A stretch of 64,000 nucleotides of DNA. It comes from Costus lasius (lineage: Eukaryota; Streptophyta; Magnoliopsida; Zingiberales; Costaceae). The stretch is taken from NCBI GenBank assembly GCA_027563935.2, contig JANVAS020000231.1, positions 15,270,001 through 15,334,000 of the forward strand, written 5' to 3'. The position numbers and the translations under genes are program-made. The notes under the pieces are model-generated. The model worked only from the letters and a program-made list of their open reading frames with translations, was not told the DNA's origin and searched no databases. This document shows positions 23,279-35,013 of this stretch, in pieces (within the stretch, counting starts at the first letter, position 1; each line of letters begins with the position of its first letter).

Positions 23279-24924
23279 TGAAAGAACCCCTTTCTATAGG
23301 GGGGCGAAACCCAGCATGGCGCATTATAAACATTTAGGCAGCGGATTAGGGTTTCATGGATCGGCTTCATGTGATATGATCAACCATAAAAATTCGATTG
23401 CATAGAAGAGATAAAACTCATACCATAGCCATTTCAAGATGGCGTCTAGGAAGCAAAGATCAAAGCAGATCTTCTCCAGAGGTGACGCACACAGTTGATG
23501 TCGCCTACTCCTCTTTGCGATTCTTGTGCTAGCAAGATCCAAAGAAGTCTTTGATCGAAATGGAAAGGGAAGGAGATCTTTTCTCTTTGCCGAATTCTCC
23601 TCAAGCTCCAAGGCGCCGTCACCCAAAAGAACGAGAGGAATATGCGTTCAAGAGGCGAGAATAGAGAACCCTCTCTATTCGAACGTGAGAGTCATGGTTG
23701 CTAAAAATAGCACCACTCACCGCTGAACATGTTCACGCTAAGTGAACTTGTCGCCTAGTCTTGAACCATTTTGGTTCAATTTAATTTTGGTTCAATAACC
23801 AAATAAACCAATCGACATGGCCTAGATCACATTAAAACCCTAAGGTTCCAGATCTAACCGTTGATCTCTTTGATGCTCCTGATCTGACCGATCTAGCATC
23901 CATTCTCTCGATCGAAGCTTACCGATCTCAAGCCCTAATCAATCAAACATGATCAGACTAGATCTCACTTACAATCAGAGATTAAATCCCTTTAAACTGA
24001 ACCTGAACAATTCAGTCCACACGATCTGACTTAAGTAAGCCATATCATCAATTGTGCGACCCTGAGGGTTTCCTTAAAACGTCGGTAACGATAATTCACA
24101 TTATCACGATCAGTGAGGGGTATCTAGCAACACATCACTGTCTCCCGATATCAAGGAAAGAGTCTTCCAAGACTACACCCAAAAACAGCACAAGTGTGAA
24201 TCAATTCACAAGGCATGCATATTTCCTTTACCACTGGATGTTCTTATTGGAGAAGCCTGTCAAGCTCGTAACTCCAATATGATGAGCATGATTAGAACAG
24301 ATGAACACTGTCACCTGGGTATGGCCATACACTTTCTCAATCATCTCATCCAGGGGGCCCCTTTAGAACATCACACTCCTTCAACAAGGAGACGGCAATC
24401 CTATGTCTATCACTAGTGCTCTAACCTGACTCAAGCTCACCATCCAAGATAGTCTATAATCATTATGTTTCAAATGATATTGAACCATCTCAAAACAATG
24501 ACAATCATCATTTAGAAAACACAAGTGATCTCAAGTCAGAGGAAATGTGCCACTTGTCTTAATCAAGGAACATTCACATTGTGACAAACAATTGAACATC
24601 CTAGTAGGGTCTGTCCAGTACATCCAATGTACCCATGAGTCTACATCTTATTCCATGCTCGAAGCATCCTATAAGATTAGAACACATATTAGTCTTAACC
24701 ATATCAAGGCTGTCTCATGTTCACCAAGATACATCGACTAAGGACATAATAGCATGTCAGCCCAGCTGAACAGCTTTGAGACATTATTCAGAAGAACATA
24801 TATTGCAGCAGACAATGTAAACAACCGAATAATAACCATGCCTTTATAAACATAACAGTTTATTACATGATACAGATACATTCCCACAGGCCTCAAACAT
24901 TAGCCTTAAGGGCATACCCCAACA
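23279..24924 (-). mobile_element. Solo LTR of the Angela-like copia family
   Basis: 1646 bases are collinear with the copia LTRs at 45497-47181 and 52933-54618, roughly 5-8% different by eye, with a 5-bp target duplication TTTAT on both sides (23274-23278 and 24925-24929). On the minus strand it starts TGTTGGGGTATGCCC and ends TTTCA. No internal copia sequence is present, so it is a solo LTR left by LTR-LTR recombination. It interrupts the 3' region of the Athila-like element. Confidence 0.9.
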
Positions 24925-24989
24925 TTTATGACTACCACTTTTATCTTTATATGCTTGAGGACAAGCATTGATCTAAGTCTAGGAGATTT

Positions 24990-26498
24990 TGATGTCTCGT
25001 ATTTAAGTAGTCTTTTTGACTAATGCTTCCTAGTGAATCGAGACATATTTTCATGATTTTACATCTCTTTCCAACTTAATTCACTGAATTTCTTCAGAAG
25101 CTTCACTACTTGTCATATTTGCTAAATACAGGAAAATTCACTCGTTTCTATAGCTATACGGATGCACAATCAAATACCCGAGTGAATCCGAATTCATGAC
25201 AAGAAATTTAGCTTAAGACGAGAGCTAGAGTTTACCCGCATCCAACATTTATTGCCAGCTCTCAAGACACACGCCATCAAGAGAAGACACACGCCATGAG
25301 GGAACATTCATGAACAAGCATTAATGAGGGAACATTCATGAACAAGCATTAATGAGAAGACATTCATGAATGAGCATTGATTAAACACATTCATTTAATG
25401 AAAGAGATTCATGAATGGCGCCACCTTAAAGAGATTCATGAATGGCGCCACCTTGAAGAGGCACCTTGAAGAGGCACCATGAAGAGGCACCTCGAAGAGG
25501 CACTTTGAAGTCTATAAAAGAAAGGAGTTCTCTCTTGGAAAAGGGGGGAGTCGAAGGCAAGAGGAGGTCCAGAGGCCGAGAGGCCCGGGTGCGGAGCGCC
25601 CAGTCGGGGCTCCAGGGAAAGAGAGGAAGATTACGCTCGAGAACCAAGGCTTCGTCGCAAGAACGCAAGTAATTCTAAGGAGAAGAAGAATTCTTTGAGG
25701 AGGAGAGAAAGGAATTTGTCGTGATTCTTTTCCCATCTTTACCGTTTCCTTACTTTTAATTGGAAGGCTTGTTGTTGTTGTAACCATGTATGTATTAGCG
25801 TAAAAACCTAAATCGGGATTTGGGCGTAGCCCGTCTTTTTGATTTATAATACTTAATGTTAAGAATTTCTTTTGATATATCTTGTGAAGCCATTTGATCT
25901 TGGTTTGTTTCATTCGTGTTTATCATTTCTTGGCCAGATCAATTTTCACTTTAGTTGATTGTGGTAACAACTGAGAGGTGAATTGCAATCAATGGATCCT
26001 CCTTGATCATTCCTGTGTGCTCTACTACTTGACGACTTGATATCAACGAGAGTTGTAGAAGACCACTTGGGGAATCTTGGTGTCCTGTTTCACACGATTT
26101 ACCACTGCTTAGTCCATCGCGAGAGTAGGAGACTAACTAAGTAGATTGTGGAGTTGTCCACCGCGAGAGTAGGAGAGTAACTCAGTTGTTGAGTCACGCA
26201 CCCGAGAGGGGCACGGCTCAAGAGGACACATCCTTGGTTTTCTAAAGATTTTCTAAGTAGTACTTTTCATTACACTTATAAGTTGATTGATGTGGTGAAC
26301 CCCGATTTTCTGATTTCTCTCATATCTGTAAGACCTTTATTTTATTACACTTTTAGTTTAGTTTGTATCATCAACCTAGATTTTCAATCGCTTAGCTATC
26401 AAAGATTGGAAGATTTGGTACTTGACAGTCCATCCCTATGGAAACGATATCTTAAGTACTACATCGCTAAGCCGTGCGCTTGCGGATTTTGTGCAACA
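24990..26498 (+). repeat. Right LTR of Athila-like element
   Basis: 1509 bases. It differs from the left LTR by scattered substitutions and by a 27-bp tandem duplication near 25423-25460 (block starting GAGATTCATGAATGGCGCC), which accounts for the length difference. Confidence 0.85.
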
Positions 26499-26503
26499 GT
26501 AAC

Positions 26504-26921
26504 TACATAGACAAGACTGGACAACTAACAAATATTAAATCTTATCTCAATGTGAAGATCGTAGTCTCGGATAAGCGAGATATATACGGAGACGAGATTG
26601 TGATTAGTCAAACCTGCAGTGGCAGGTAGGGATCTTTTCCTATACTTTGATCAAGATGCCTACCACCTGGTTAGGAGGCATCCTATGGTTTGACGTTACC
26701 GCTTAGTTAGGGATGCCTTACTAATTTATTCTATTGTTATCCTTTCCGTTGGCTTGTTATTCCTTTGTGCATGGTTATGAATGACTATTTATATTTCTTT
26801 GCATAATATGTTCTTATCTCGGATTATTGGGATTTTTCATTTGTACACATTGCATGCGTGCTCTCTAGCAAAATATATTGGTTATTCGGGCCATACTAGA
26901 TGCTGGATGACCTCATTGACT
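26504..26921 (+). mobile_element. Older gypsy-type LTR, middle part
   Basis: 418 bases lie between the Athila-like element and the Tekay array. No gene is present. By position they would be the middle of the older LTR that starts at 18984. The direct evidence is only that both neighbours are insertions with clean target duplications. Confidence 0.4.
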
Positions 26922-26926
26922 ATATT

Positions 26927-29900
26927 TGTAAGATCCAAGGATCTTAAGTTCTGGTAAGCATTATTTTCTATGATAAATTATGATAAATTATTTGGATTTA
27001 AATAAAATCATTAGCTGTGATATTGTATTATGATTTAAATAAAATTGTTGGGTGCTAATTAATTGGCTAATTGATTGTTAATTTGTAATTAATTGATTTG
27101 AGGTTATTTGGTTGTTAATTTATTGTAAATTAATTAGAGATTATTTATTTGTTTATTGACTGTTAATTTATGATAAATTATCATTGGTTGTTTGTGATAA
27201 ATTAATTAGGATTTTGGGTTGCAAATTTTAAGTTAATTAATTAGACCTTATTGGTTAATTAATTATACTCTATTGGATAATTAAATCCTTATTGGATGTT
27301 AGTTAAATCCTTAATGGATTTTCGTTAAGTGATTGGTTAATGGTTAAGTTAATTAAATAATTAGTTAATTATGAGATATTGGGTTATTGGGTTTAAAATT
27401 CGAAATTATTAGTTAAATGGGTTAAACCCTATTGGAATAAATTGGTTATTGGGTTTAAAATTTTAAAACCCAAAGTTTAGGTGATAATATCGATTAGGGT
27501 GAGATTAGTGGCGATTTTGGAGTCTTGAGAAAATTGAGGTGGCGGCTTGAAAGAACTTGGCGACTCTTGGAAAGCTTGGAGGCGATTTTTTTTTTGGTGT
27601 TTCTTCTTCATCTTCTTCCTCTTGGCGATCTTCTTGAAGTGAAGAAATTTCCTTGGTGAGTCTTGGAGATCCTTTGGGCGACCCCAAGGCTTTGGAGGAA
27701 ATTTTGGAAGGGTTTTCATCCTTGTGTTCACGGTTTAAGAGGTGAGTGGAGTGTTTTTTTGATTTCTAGTAATTTGGTTGTATTAATTGATGCATGAGAT
27801 TGATTAGAAATTTGATCATGCTAAACCGAAATTCAAGATTTCACCATGTTAAATACCGAATTTAAGATCTTCTTATTTTGATGAAAAACCGAATTTTTAC
27901 AATGGTAGAACTTCTTATTTTGATGAAAAACCGAATTTATGCAAAGGTATATATATATAACATGAAAAACCGAAAGTTTAATGGATGTATATCTCATGTG
28001 AAGAATCGAAAATGGCAAGGAGATATTTATAATGAAAACCTAATTTATTCATGATGATTCTTGTTAACTAAGGGTTTGATTTAAGTTGGAAATTTTATCA
28101 TGCTAACAATGGAATTAAGATGTATTTTTGTGAAAACCGAAATTTGGCAAATGGGTGTATATTTTGAAAACCGAAATTTTGATGATTTTATTTATGAAAT
28201 CCGAAAGTTAGCAACATGAAAATTAAGGTATTCTTTTATGGAATTTAGGAGGTTTTAAATCAATGATTTTGAGCATGAGATTGATGTTAACTAAGGTTTA
28301 AAATTTAGTAAATAATATGTTATGTTAACCGTGGATCACATGTAGTAATTAATATGAATACATGATTTTTATGTCAATTTTTGGATGCTTGTTAAATGCA
28401 AATCATGAATATTCCTTTATGTGTATTTATGGATTGTTTGATAAATTGTGGTAATTTGTATGTATTACATTTTATGTTGATTTTATGATGAATACTTGTT
28501 GTAATTTTATGTTTCTTTATGAGTGTAGCATGTACCCTTGTTTGAGAAGAATTGGGTGATAACATAGCAAGATTACACTGAACTAATCAGCATGAAATAT
28601 AAGGACTACACTATGTGATCTTCATTATGTGATTCTTTGATAATTATGTGGGGTTGTGTTTTTGGAAAATTATGTGGTCATGTGATGGTTAGGACTAAGG
28701 CTAGGTGTGACTATGAACTCAAGGGGATAGTTCTTATGTGATATGTGAAGGGTTTGAATTTCAGCCCTGTACTGTGATATGTGAGGGGGTTGATGTTCAA
28801 CCTGCCTATTATGATTATTGTGATGGGGGTTGAAGTTCAGCCTGTCCGATGTGATTTTTGTGATGGCTATCCTAGAGTCAAGTTGACACTTAGGAGTCCA
28901 CCTTTGTGAAATATGTCCACCTATGTGAAATTATGAAATAAGATATGTGTGTTGTCCAGTAGGAACCTTTTGGGAGAACGGGTTTTGACCCAAAGTGCCA
29001 TGTCTTGGTCGGACAGGGGCCACCTCTTGATGTCATTACTCTTTTATGTGTTGGGAATGATATAAGACCCAAAGTGCCATGTCTTGGTCAGACAGGGGCC
29101 ACCTCTTGATGTCATCATTCTCGTTTTATGTTATGGCGTGATAGACCAGCGTGCCACGTCGTGACCTGACGGGGGCCACCTCCTGATTCTATTCTCGTTT
29201 TATGTTATGGCGTGATAGACCAGCGTGCCACGTCGTGACCTGACGGGGGCCACCTCCTGATTCTATTCTCGTTTTATGTTATGGCGTGATAGACCAGCGT
29301 GCCACGTCGTGACCTGACGGGGGCCACCTCCTGATTCTATTCACTGTCCATGTTTATGTGTTGCACGAGATTTTGCAGCTCCCAGTGCTTTGGCCAAGCC
29401 GGGTTAGACCATATTGGTCACTTTGTGAATATGCTGGACAACTAGGTTAATTAAGTATGGTGTGTTTAGTTGGTTTAGAATATGTGTGTTCGGTTGGTTT
29501 AGAGTATAACTCTAGAACCTGAGGTTATTATATGTTGGTGTGTATATTTTTGGCTGCTTATATGACTTTTGCATCGAATTTGTTATTATGTGTTGACATG
29601 ATATCCTGTTAAAGATTTTTAAAATAATCTGCATATGTTTTTGAGAGTATGTTATGGATGGTCAATTAGACTATCCACTCACTGGGCTGTGTAGCTCACC
29701 CCTCACTATTTTCAGGTGTAGAGCAGGGGCGCAGTTAGCATTATATGGATGCTGTGAATTATGCTTAATGTGTTTATGATTATGATGCCGGTTGTGGCTA
29801 AAACTTATGATTTATATGAACTATGTGAACCATGTGATGTGAACAATGTGAACTATGTGAATTTGTGTTGCCAGATGGTGGCAATCAACTGAGTTGGATT

Positions 29901-30247
29901 TTTGTGTCACCGCGGGCTTCGGCCTGGTTTCGGTGTTTGGTATTAGTTTATAAAATCGATTTTGTGGATTTGTTTTGAAATTGAAGTTGATGTGTATTTT
30001 TGCAATCGGTTTTGATACAACTGTAACGTGCATATGTCTAGTGCACGTATTGCGTGGTGGCAGGTACCTTTATGTGATTTATGAGATTTGTGATTCGAAG
30101 ATTTTATGTGTTTGGAGTTTTGAAAATTTTCAGATCGTGTTTTTCTTGGACTCGGTTTTACCTAGCATTTGATCGATCTTATATGAAACATCCTATTACT
30201 TTTGTGATTGTGTTACTTGATTGGGGTTAAGAATGTGGGATGTTACA
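26927..30247 (+). repeat. Tekay-type LTR 1
   Basis: 3321 bases with ends TGTAA and TTACA. It is AT-rich at the start, carries a five-unit minisatellite at 28984-29345, and has no protein-coding content; its short open frames are repeated identically in LTR 2 and LTR 3. I saw no difference from LTR 2 in the stretches compared. Confidence 0.9.
28984..29345. repeat. Minisatellite in Tekay LTR 1, 74-bp units
   Basis: There are three near-perfect 74-bp units (starts near 29121, 29195 and 29269) containing ACCAGCGTGCCACGTCGTGA and GGGGGCCACCTCC. Two older, diverged units precede them (CCAAAGTGCCATGTCTTGG type). The same array is in LTR 2 (about 37070-37432) and in LTR 3, where copia has inserted into its GGGGG. 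Confidence 0.85.
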
Positions 30248-30250
30248 GAA

Positions 30251-30262
30251 TGGTATCAGAGC
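30251..30262 (+). other. tRNA-iMet primer-binding site, unit 1
   Basis: TGGTATCAGAGC, three bases after the LTR end, is the complement of the 3' end of plant initiator tRNA-Met. Confidence 0.85.
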
Positions 30263-30392
30263 AGTTGGCTAGCTAAAACTTAGTTTGGGGGGAAAACATG
30301 TTTGTGTATTGCTAGACACCTAATAGGTTTATGATTGTTTTTCCTGACTATGATATGTGTGTGACTATGATATGTGTGTGTAGGAATTTAAG

Positions 30393-32537
30393 ATGGTGCG
30401 AACCAGAGGTAATGCTAGTGATGAGGGCGAGCAGACCCCGAACCTCACTAGAACTATTGAGGCCTTGACTGGCATGGTACAGCAACAAGGTGCCATGATT
30501 GAGAGGCAAGCTCAGATGCTGCAGCAGCAACAGACTCAGCATCAAGAGGCGCAGCAGCAGCTTTTGCAGCAGCTGACTCAAGAGAGACCCCAGACTACTA
30601 CTCGGGCAGTGGGGGATAACTCTCAGGAGGGCGCTCACAGGCGCTATGCTTCACTTGTGAGTGAATTCCAGAAACTGGGTCCGAGCTCTTTTTATGGGGG
30701 CTCAGAATCCAGTAATGCTGAAAATTGGCAGCTGTGCTTGGAAAAGATTTTCCAAGTTATGCGTTGCTCGGATGAAGACAAGCTGTGTCTGGCCACTTAT
30801 ATGATGCGTGGTGACGCAGACGAGTGGTGGAAAGGTGTGGTGAGGCTAGCAGCAGAAAGACATGAGATAGTGGATTGGCCTTATTTCTTGTCTCAATTTA
30901 ATGAGAAGTACTTCCCAGACAGCTTGGTGGAGGACCGAGAGGTGGCTTTTATTCATCTGGAGCAGGGTGATATGACAGTGGACCAGTATGAGCTACAGTT
31001 CACGAAATTAGGAAAGTATGCTCCTCACCTGATAAACACTGAAAAGAGGAGAGCTACCAAGTTTCTGAGAGGTCTCAGATGGGATATTCGAGAGCAGGTT
31101 GGTGCTCAGCACTTGGAGACCTATGTCGAGACAGTTGGGCGAGCACGCACTATAGAGAGGTATATATCTGAGAGGAGTTCTCATGCTACGGTGACTGTAG
31201 TTCCTGCAGCTGAGGCGGCGGTTCCTCAGTATGGCAGTGGCGGCAAGGGTAAGAAGTACCCTAGGCATAAAGATTATAAGAAGAGCAGGTATAAGCCTTA
31301 CTCCTACAAGGCACCGCAGCAGTCCAGGGATGCACCGCAGCAGTTTAGGGATGCCAGGGATGCAAGAAACGTTATCACTTGTAGTCATTGTGGGCTCAAA
31401 GGACATCTAGTGAAAGACTGCCATAGGAAGAATGGTGTATGCTTCAGGTGTAAGAAACCCGGGCACATGGCCAAGGACTGCAAAGAGCCTGAGATACAGC
31501 CTAGAGGCACCGATAAGCCCACAGTCCAGACCAGAGTGTATGCTGTGGCTGAGAAGGATACACGAGCATCCCGATCCGTTGTGGAAGGTACATTATTTGT
31601 ATTTGATCAGTTAGCTCGCATTCTATTTGACCCTGGTGCAAATTTGTCTTTTGTCTCTGTTAAGTTTGCTGCTTGTTTACCTGTTGTACCTAAGATGCTA
31701 GATTATGCTGTGTCTGTCAGTACTCCTTTAGGAAAGTCATTGTCTACAGACACTGTATGTGCTGATTGTGTAGTGCATGTAGAGGGTTATGAGTTTCTGG
31801 TAGACTTAATTCTCTTAGACATGCAAGATTATGATGTCATCTTAGGAATGGACTGGTTGTCTTCGCATCATGCCTCGGTGGATTGCTTTGAGAAAGTAAT
31901 CACTTTGAATATGTTTGATGGGAATCGGCTTTTTGTGAGAGGTCTAGTGTCAGACCAAGGACCACATGTGATATCTTTCCTGCAGGCCAGGAAGTTACTT
32001 GCCAGTGGTTGCAAGGGTTATCTTGCACATGTTAAGGTGCAGGATGATTCTACTTCTGATCTGACTCAGATGGCGGTGGTGAAAGAATTTCCTGATGTGT
32101 TCTCTGAGGAATTTTCAGGTTTGCCACCTGTTAGAGAAGTGGAATTTGGCATTGAGTTGGCGCCAGGTACGGCACCTATCTCCAGAGCTCCTTATCGTAT
32201 GGCTACTTCAGAGTTGGCCGAGCTTAAGAAACAACTGGAGGAATTGTTAGAGAAAGGGTACATTCGGCCTAGTGCTTCACCCTGGGGAGCGCCAGTGCTA
32301 TTTGTGAAGAAGAAGGATGGAACCCTGAGGATGTGTATAGACTACAGGCAGTTGAACCAAGTGACCATTAAGAATAAGTATCCTCTTCCCAGAATTGATG
32401 ATCTATTTGATCAATTACAGGGAGCTACAGTGTTCTCTAAAATTGATCTGAGATCAGGGTATTATCAGCTTAGAGTCAAGGATGAGGATATATTTAAGAC
32501 TGCTTTCAGGACCAGGTATGGGCATTTCGAATTTTAG
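30393..32537 (+). CDS. Tekay Gag-PR-RT (first part), unit 1
   Basis: 714 codons from the ATG at 30393. A Gln-rich N-terminus (residues 28-65) is followed by the retrotransposon Gag domain (about 90-240). Two CCHC zinc knuckles follow: [14 protein letters not shown] (about 329-343) and [14 protein letters not shown] (about 350-363). The aspartic protease has D-P-G at 413-415 where the family has D-S/T-G. The reverse transcriptase starts with [19 protein letters not shown] and carries the first catalytic Asp in [13 protein letters not shown] (about 685). The frame ends in TAG directly after YGHFEF, in the middle of the RT, and the RT continues in another frame from 32540. One base appears to be missing at this point. 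The lesion is identical in unit 2. Gag would assemble particles; the RT alone would be incomplete. Confidence 0.9.
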   Translation: MVRTRGNASDEGEQTPNLTRTIEALTGMVQQQGAMIERQAQMLQQQQTQHQEAQQQLLQQLTQERPQTTTRAVGDNSQEGAHRRYASLVSEFQKLGPSSFYGGSESSNAENWQLCLEKIFQVMRCSDEDKLCLATYMMRGDADEWWKGVVRLAAERHEIVDWPYFLSQFNEKYFPDSLVEDREVAFIHLEQGDMTVDQYELQFTKLGKYAPHLINTEKRRATKFLRGLRWDIREQVGAQHLETYVETVGRARTIERYISERSSHATVTVVPAAEAAVPQYGSGGKGKKYPRHKDYKKSRYKPYSYKAPQQSRDAPQQFRDARDARNVITCSHCGLKGHLVKDCHRKNGVCFRCKKPGHMAKDCKEPEIQPRGTDKPTVQTRVYAVAEKDTRASRSVVEGTLFVFDQLARILFDPGANLSFVSVKFAACLPVVPKMLDYAVSVSTPLGKSLSTDTVCADCVVHVEGYEFLVDLILLDMQDYDVILGMDWLSSHHASVDCFEKVITLNMFDGNRLFVRGLVSDQGPHVISFLQARKLLASGCKGYLAHVKVQDDSTSDLTQMAVVKEFPDVFSEEFSGLPPVREVEFGIELAPGTAPISRAPYRMATSELAELKKQLEELLEKGYIRPSASPWGAPVLFVKKKDGTLRMCIDYRQLNQVTIKNKYPLPRIDDLFDQLQGATVFSKIDLRSGYYQLRVKDEDIFKTAFRTRYGHFEF

Positions 32538-32539
32538 TT

Positions 32540-34888
32540 ATGCCTTTTGGACTGACAAATGCACCTGCTGTCTTCATGGATTTGATGAACAGGGTATTCC
32601 ATGAATTGCTTGACTCTTGTGTGGTAGTTTTTATAGACGATATATTGGTGTACTCTCGGACTACTTCAGATCATGTCAGTGATTTGCGCAGAGTACTGGA
32701 GGTTCTGAGGAAGAATCGGTTATATGCCAAGGCTAGTAAGTGTGAGTTCTGGCTAGAGAAGATCAGTTTTCTTGGACATGTGATTTCTGGTCAGGGGGTG
32801 TCTGTGGATCCAGTTAAAGTGCAAGCCATTCTTGATTGGGGAAGACCGACTAGTGCTACTGAGATCAGGAGTTTTCTGGGTTTAGCAGGTTATTACCGGA
32901 GATTTGTTGAGGGATTCTCCAAGCTGGCGGGTCCTTTAACTAAATTGACCAGAAAGGAGGCTAAGTTTATTTGGGATGATAAGTGTGAAGAGAGCTTCCA
33001 AGAGCTGAAGAGAAGGTTGACTAGTACACCGATCCTCATTATTCCTAGTGATGGGGAAAGGTTTACTGTCTATACAGATGCTTCAGGCAAAGGGTTGGGT
33101 TGTGTCTTGATGCAGAAGGGTTCTGTAGTAGCCTATGCTTCGAGACAACTGAAGGAGTATGAATTGAACTACCCTACTCATGATTTAGAGTTGGCGGCCG
33201 TAGTCTTTGCATTGAAGATATGGCGTCACTATTTGTTGGGTCAGGAATTTGATCTGTTCACTGATCACCAGAGTCTCAAGTATATCTTCACTCAGAAGGA
33301 GTTGAACATGAGACAGAGAAGATGGATGGAGTTGATCAAAGACTATGACTTCTCTATTCAGTATCAGGCTGGAAAGGCCAATGTGGTGGCGGATGCACTG
33401 AGCAGGCATCCAGTTACTTCAGTAGCTGCTTTACGGGTCAGTGAGTGGCAGTTACTGCAGGAGTTCAGAGATCTCAGGATCAGTGTTTCTCCTAGAGTTC
33501 AGACTGGTTATGTGGCCTTTCTCAGAGTACAGTCTGCTTTGTTGCAGAAGATCAGAGATCAGCAGTCTGTAGATCCCAAATTAGTTCAGATCAGGGATAG
33601 TCTGGTTGATGACGCAGTTCAGGATTTTAGCCTGTCTGATGATGGTATTCTTCGGTTTCGTGGAAGGGTGTGTGTCCCTGAGGAACCGAGCTTGAGGAAA
33701 GAAATATTGGAGGACAGCCATAACTCCAAATATTCTCTACATCCTGGCGTGACTAAGATGTATCAGGACCTCAAGAAAAGTTTTTGGTGGCCGGGTATGA
33801 AGAAAGAAGTGCTTGATTTTGTCTCTAGGTGTTTGACTTGTCAGACTATAAAGGCCGAACACCAGAAGCCTGGGGGTTTGTTGCAGTCTCTTCCTATTCC
33901 TGAGTGGAAGTGGGAATGCATCAGTATGGATTTTGTGTGTGGTTTGCCCAGAACCAGATTGGGTCATGATGCTATTTGGGTGATTGTTGATAGACTTACT
34001 AAATCAGCCCATTTTCTCCCGATTAAGATGACTTATTCATTAGAGAGGCTGGCTAGATTGTACATTGATGAGATAGTCAGGCTGCATGGAGTGCCAGTTG
34101 ATATTGTGTCTGATAGGGATTCTCGATTTTTGTCCAGATTTTGGAGGAGTTTACAGGAGGGTTTGGGTACTAAGTTGAGTTTTAGTACCGCATACCATCC
34201 TCAGTCTGATGGCCAGACGGAGCGTACCATACAGACTCTAGAGGATTTGTTGAGAGCCTATGTGGTTGATTGGAGTTCTGAGTGGAACCGGGATCTATCT
34301 TTGATAGAATTCACTTATAATAATAGTTTCCACTCCAGTATTCAGATGGCTCCTTATGAGGCCTTGTATGGGAGAAGGTGTAGGACTCCCTTGTGTTGGG
34401 AGGAAACTGGTGACAGGATGATTTTGAGATCTGATGCAGTTCAGGAGACTACTGATAAGGTCAGAGAGATCCAGGATAAGCTGAAAATTGCTCGGGACAG
34501 ACAGAAGAGTTATGCTGATGACCGTCGTCGTCCTTTGGAGTTTATGGTAGGAGACCATGTGTTCTTGAAAGTGTCGCCTACTAAGGGTGTTATGAGATTT
34601 GGCAAAAAGGGCAAGTTGAGCCCTAGGTTTGTAGGCCCTTTTGATATTATTGAGAGAGTTGGTCTAGTGGCTTACCGTTTAGCTTTACCTCCTGCTATGG
34701 ACCATGTACATAATGTATTCCATGTCTCTGCTTTGAGGAAATATCATCCTGATCCATCTCATGTGTTGGAGTTGGAACCTCTTCAGATTCAGAGTGACTT
34801 GACTTTTGAGGAAAGACCTCTCCGGATTGTGGATAGAAAGGATAAAGTTCTGAGGAACAAGACTATACCTTTGGTAAAGGTTATCTAG
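32540..34888 (+). CDS. Tekay RT (rest)-RNase H-integrase, unit 1
   Basis: 782 codons continue the polyprotein after the frame break. Residue 1 is an internal Met of the RT (MPFGLTNAP), not a real start. The RT catalytic pair is FIDDIL (about 33-34). RNase H has [11 protein letters not shown] (Asp about 180) and later ADALSRHP. The integrase zinc finger has its His pair near 394-399 and Cys pair near 425-430 (CLTC). The core has the first Asp in MDFVCGL, the second in VSDRDSRF and the Glu in [13 protein letters not shown] motif and [11 protein letters not shown] follow. The frame stops at TAG (34886-34888) where relatives usually have a Trp codon. The next 31 codons remain open and look like the rest of the chromodomain-like tail (EEATWETEADM), so this is a nonsense change. 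Confidence 0.9.
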   Translation: MPFGLTNAPAVFMDLMNRVFHELLDSCVVVFIDDILVYSRTTSDHVSDLRRVLEVLRKNRLYAKASKCEFWLEKISFLGHVISGQGVSVDPVKVQAILDWGRPTSATEIRSFLGLAGYYRRFVEGFSKLAGPLTKLTRKEAKFIWDDKCEESFQELKRRLTSTPILIIPSDGERFTVYTDASGKGLGCVLMQKGSVVAYASRQLKEYELNYPTHDLELAAVVFALKIWRHYLLGQEFDLFTDHQSLKYIFTQKELNMRQRRWMELIKDYDFSIQYQAGKANVVADALSRHPVTSVAALRVSEWQLLQEFRDLRISVSPRVQTGYVAFLRVQSALLQKIRDQQSVDPKLVQIRDSLVDDAVQDFSLSDDGILRFRGRVCVPEEPSLRKEILEDSHNSKYSLHPGVTKMYQDLKKSFWWPGMKKEVLDFVSRCLTCQTIKAEHQKPGGLLQSLPIPEWKWECISMDFVCGLPRTRLGHDAIWVIVDRLTKSAHFLPIKMTYSLERLARLYIDEIVRLHGVPVDIVSDRDSRFLSRFWRSLQEGLGTKLSFSTAYHPQSDGQTERTIQTLEDLLRAYVVDWSSEWNRDLSLIEFTYNNSFHSSIQMAPYEALYGRRCRTPLCWEETGDRMILRSDAVQETTDKVREIQDKLKIARDRQKSYADDRRRPLEFMVGDHVFLKVSPTKGVMRFGKKGKLSPRFVGPFDIIERVGLVAYRLALPPAMDHVHNVFHVSALRKYHPDPSHVLELEPLQIQSDLTFEERPLRIVDRKDKVLRNKTIPLVKVI

Positions 34889-34984
34889 GGAAATCAATCA
34901 GTTGAAGAAGCGACTTGGGAGACTGAAGCTGATATGAGGAAAAATTATGCTTACCTTTTTGATGATATGGATGCTGAGCTTTAG
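34889..34984 (+). pseudogene. Chromodomain-like tail cut off by nonsense codon
   Basis: Thirty-one codons in the same frame follow the TAG at 34886 and end at a natural TAG at 34982-34984. They include SVEEATWETEADM, the usual C-terminal signature of Tekay/Del polyproteins. The same remnant follows unit 2 at 42975-43070. Confidence 0.7.
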
Positions 34985-35000
34985 AGGACTAAAGCTTTAT

Positions 35001-35013
35001 AAGGAGGGAGGAA
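35001..35013 (+). other. Polypurine tract, unit 1
   Basis: AAGGAGGGAGGAA directly precedes LTR 2 and would prime plus-strand synthesis. The matching tract of unit 2 is at 43087-43099. Confidence 0.85.

Larger units (their letters stand above)
19829..26498 (+). mobile_element. Non-autonomous Athila-like LTR element, complete
   Basis: A complete element has LTRs 19829-21310 and 24990-26498, a 5-bp target duplication GTAAC (19824-19828 and 26499-26503), a near-tRNA-Asp primer site after the left LTR and a polypurine region (GTCTAGGAGATTT) before the right LTR. The internal part has no gag or pol. About 500 bases after the primer site it jumps to the conserved AGCGCTTCTTGGGAGGCAAC block that in the element at 62621-64000 lies just after the coding region. 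It is therefore a deletion derivative that would need proteins from a relative. A solo copia LTR (23279-24924) interrupts its 3' region. Confidence 0.85.

Noticed and set aside
30251..30262. Possible tRNA gene pieces at the TGGTATCAGAGC and TGGCGCCGTTGCC sites
   Set aside because: They are short primer-binding sites next to LTR ends; no cloverleaf is present.
32535..32542. Programmed recoding at the Tekay RT break
   Set aside because: The break is in the middle of the RT fingers/palm region rather than at a gag-pol junction, and no slippery-site pattern was evident; a missing base is simpler.
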